From Klenkia sp. (GTDB lineage Bacteria > Actinomycetota > Actinomycetes > Mycobacteriales > Geodermatophilaceae), in the NCBI GenBank assembly GCA_025966215.1, contig JAOPVM010000322.1, positions 1 through 13,024 of the forward strand: 13,024 nucleotides of DNA, in the 5' to 3' direction. Both the position numbers and the translations under genes were made by a program. Below, in pieces: positions 11,770-13,024 of the stretch; position 1 is the stretch's first letter; each line of letters begins with the position of its first letter. The notes below the pieces were generated by a model. That model saw only the letters and a program-made list of their open reading frames with translations, was not told the DNA's origin and did not search any database.

Positions 11770-13024
11770 CAGCTCTCCTCGAAGATCTCGGCCAGGTCGG
11801 AAGGCATCACGGGCAGCGCCTGGCGCGTGACGGCGACGGCTGCGCCGTCAGCGGTGCAGATGAGGTTCAGGGCACCCCACTCGTCCCGCGGTCCCGGGAA
11901 GTCCTCGCGGGTGTGGCCGCCGCGACTCTCCTCCCGCTCCAGGGCCGCGCGGGCGATGCACTCGGAGACGCGGAGCATGTGCGGCAGGTCCAGGGCCAGG
12001 TGCCAGCCCGGGTTGTACTGCCGGTGCCCCTCGACCGTCAGAGCGCCGGCCCTGACCTTCAGCTCCTCGATGCGCGACAGCGCCTGCGTGATCTCGTCGG
12101 CCGTCCGGATGATGCCGACCAGGTCGTTCATGGCCTGCTGCAGCTCCTGGTGGATCGCGTACGGGTTCTCGCCGCCGTCACGTTCGAAGGGAGCGAGGGC
12201 GGCCCGTGCCGCGTCGGTGATGTCCTCCTCCGAGAGCGGAGCCGCCTGCGTCGTCGATGCGCGCGCGGCGGCGGCCCTTCCTGCCCGCCGGCCGAACACC
12301 AGCAGGTCCGACAGCGAGTTCCCACCCAGCCGGTTGCTGCCGTGCATGCCGCCAGCCACCTCGCCCGCCGCGAAGAGCCCGGGGACGGCGGCTGCTGCCG
12401 TCTCCGGATCGACCTCCACCCCACCCATGACGTAGTGGCAGGTGGGCCCGACCTCCATGGCCTCGGCGGTGATGTCGACCTCCGCCAGCTCCTTGAACTG
12501 GTGGTACATCGACGGCAGCCGCTTCTGGATGTAAACGGCGTCGTGCCGTGAGGCGATGTCCAGGAAGACCCCGCCGTGCGGTGAACCGCGGCCGGCCTTG
12601 ACCTCGCTGTTGATCGCCCGGGCGACCTCGTCGCGGGGCAGCAGCTCAGGTGGGCGCCGGTTGTTCTTCTTGTCGGTGTACCAGCGGTCTGCTTCCTCTT
12701 CGGTCTCCGCGGTCTCCTTGCGGAAGTAGTCCGGGATGTAGTCGAACATGAAGCGGTTGCCGGCCGAGTTCTTCAGCACGCCGCCGTCACCGCGTACCGA
12801 CTCCGTCACGAGGATCCCCCGGACCGACGGCGGCCAGACCATCCCGGTGGGGTGGAACTGGACGAACTCCATGTTGACCAGCGTGGCGCCCGCCTGCAGC
12901 GCCAGCGAGTGCCCGTCCCCGGTGTACTCCCAGGAGTTGGAGGTCACCTTGTAGGACTTGCCGATCCCGCCGGTGGCCAGCACGACCGACGGTGCCTGCC
13001 AGGCGCAGAACCGGCCGCTCTCGC
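11769..13024 (-). CDS. sdhA: Succinate dehydrogenase flavoprotein subunit, 5' end beyond the window
   Basis: The C-terminal 418 or so codons of the catalytic flavoprotein that oxidises succinate to fumarate. The frame is open to the window edge; the GTG at 12983 is internal (upstream codons read FCAWQAPSVVLATGG), so the N-terminal FAD-binding part lies outside. Visible motifs: VLATGGIG, QFHPTG (near 12850), RGDGG, the capping-domain segment DEVARAINSE with the probable catalytic Arg near 12620, CHYVMGGVEVD (near 12440), and PGLFAAGEVAGGMHGSNRLGGNSL (near 12380-12310) of the FAD domain. The C-terminal helical domain ends in an acidic EIFEES. It resembles mycobacterial Rv0248c and partners the adjacent sdhB with a one-base stop/start overlap. 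The FAD-linking histidine region cannot be seen. Confidence 0.95.
   Translation of the reverse strand, partial: ESGRFCAWQAPSVVLATGGIGKSYKVTSNSWEYTGDGHSLALQAGATLVNMEFVQFHPTGMVWPPSVRGILVTESVRGDGGVLKNSAGNRFMFDYIPDYFRKETAETEEEADRWYTDKKNNRRPPELLPRDEVARAINSEVKAGRGSPHGGVFLDIASRHDAVYIQKRLPSMYHQFKELAEVDITAEAMEVGPTCHYVMGGVEVDPETAAAAVPGLFAAGEVAGGMHGSNRLGGNSLSDLLVFGRRAGRAAAARASTTQAAPLSEEDITDAARAALAPFERDGGENPYAIHQELQQAMNDLVGIIRTADEITQALSRIEELKVRAGALTVEGHRQYNPGWHLALDLPHMLRVSECIARAALEREESRGGHTREDFPGPRDEWGALNLICTADGAAVAVTRQALPVMPSDLAEIFEES

Noticed and set aside
1..13024. tRNA/rRNA genes, IS elements, phage genes or defence systems
   Set aside because: No cloverleaf-like, rRNA-like, transposase, integrase or known defence motif was recognised; the gene content is housekeeping and envelope-related.

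Overview
The window is very GC-rich, with almost all third codon positions G or C in the real genes. It comes from an actinobacterial chromosome. Gene content and order resemble the oriC-proximal arc of Mycobacterium (the Rv0009 to Rv0014c neighbourhood: ppiA, PH-domain protein, crgA, DUF881 protein, pabA/trpG, pknB). Protein style suggests Geodermatophilaceae (Blastococcus/Modestobacter/Geodermatophilus-like) or a near relative; that placement is inference.

Left part (1-4700): a DUF2020-type lipoprotein, the cyclophilin ppiA, and a zinc-ribbon rhomboid protease that appears to start at a CTG codon inside the end of ppiA. A convergent PH-domain membrane protein follows. Next is a 465-bp non-coding stretch carrying a cluster of DnaA-box-like 9-mers and two CTGTGCACAG palindromes. 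A coupled pair then encodes an NAD(P)-binding Rossmann protein and a CPBP-type membrane protein lacking the usual motif-2 histidine. The pair ends at a strong 14-bp-stem bidirectional terminator.

Middle part (4701-9538): crgA runs leftward and diverges from a rightward block of DUF881 protein, class E sortase, a 52-aa single-pass membrane protein and pabA. The last two are joined by an ATGA overlap. The PASTA kinase pknB converges on pabA. The cell-division and envelope theme is clear (CrgA, PknB, sortase E). However, the genes that usually precede pknB (pknA, pbpA, rodA, pstP, fhaB/fhaA) are not here. Two small genes take their place: a soluble acidic protein and a membrane-anchored protein sharing a W-x(3)-Q-x(2)-FVD motif. 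They form a putative operon with pknB.

Right part (10526-13024): a dodecin gene diverges from the pknB operon. It converges with sdhB and the 5'-truncated sdhA, which resemble the SDH1-type succinate dehydrogenase of mycobacteria (Rv0248c/Rv0247c). A small hairpin formed by the two stop-codon regions separates dodecin from sdhB.

The items most worth a second look are the DnaA-box-like cluster outside dnaA-dnaN, the paralogous small-protein pair ahead of pknB (one with an apparently frame-shifted or decayed tail), the CTG start of the rhomboid gene, and the divergent CPBP protein. I did not find a clear-cut new defence or mobile system, CRISPR array, IS element, tRNA or rRNA.
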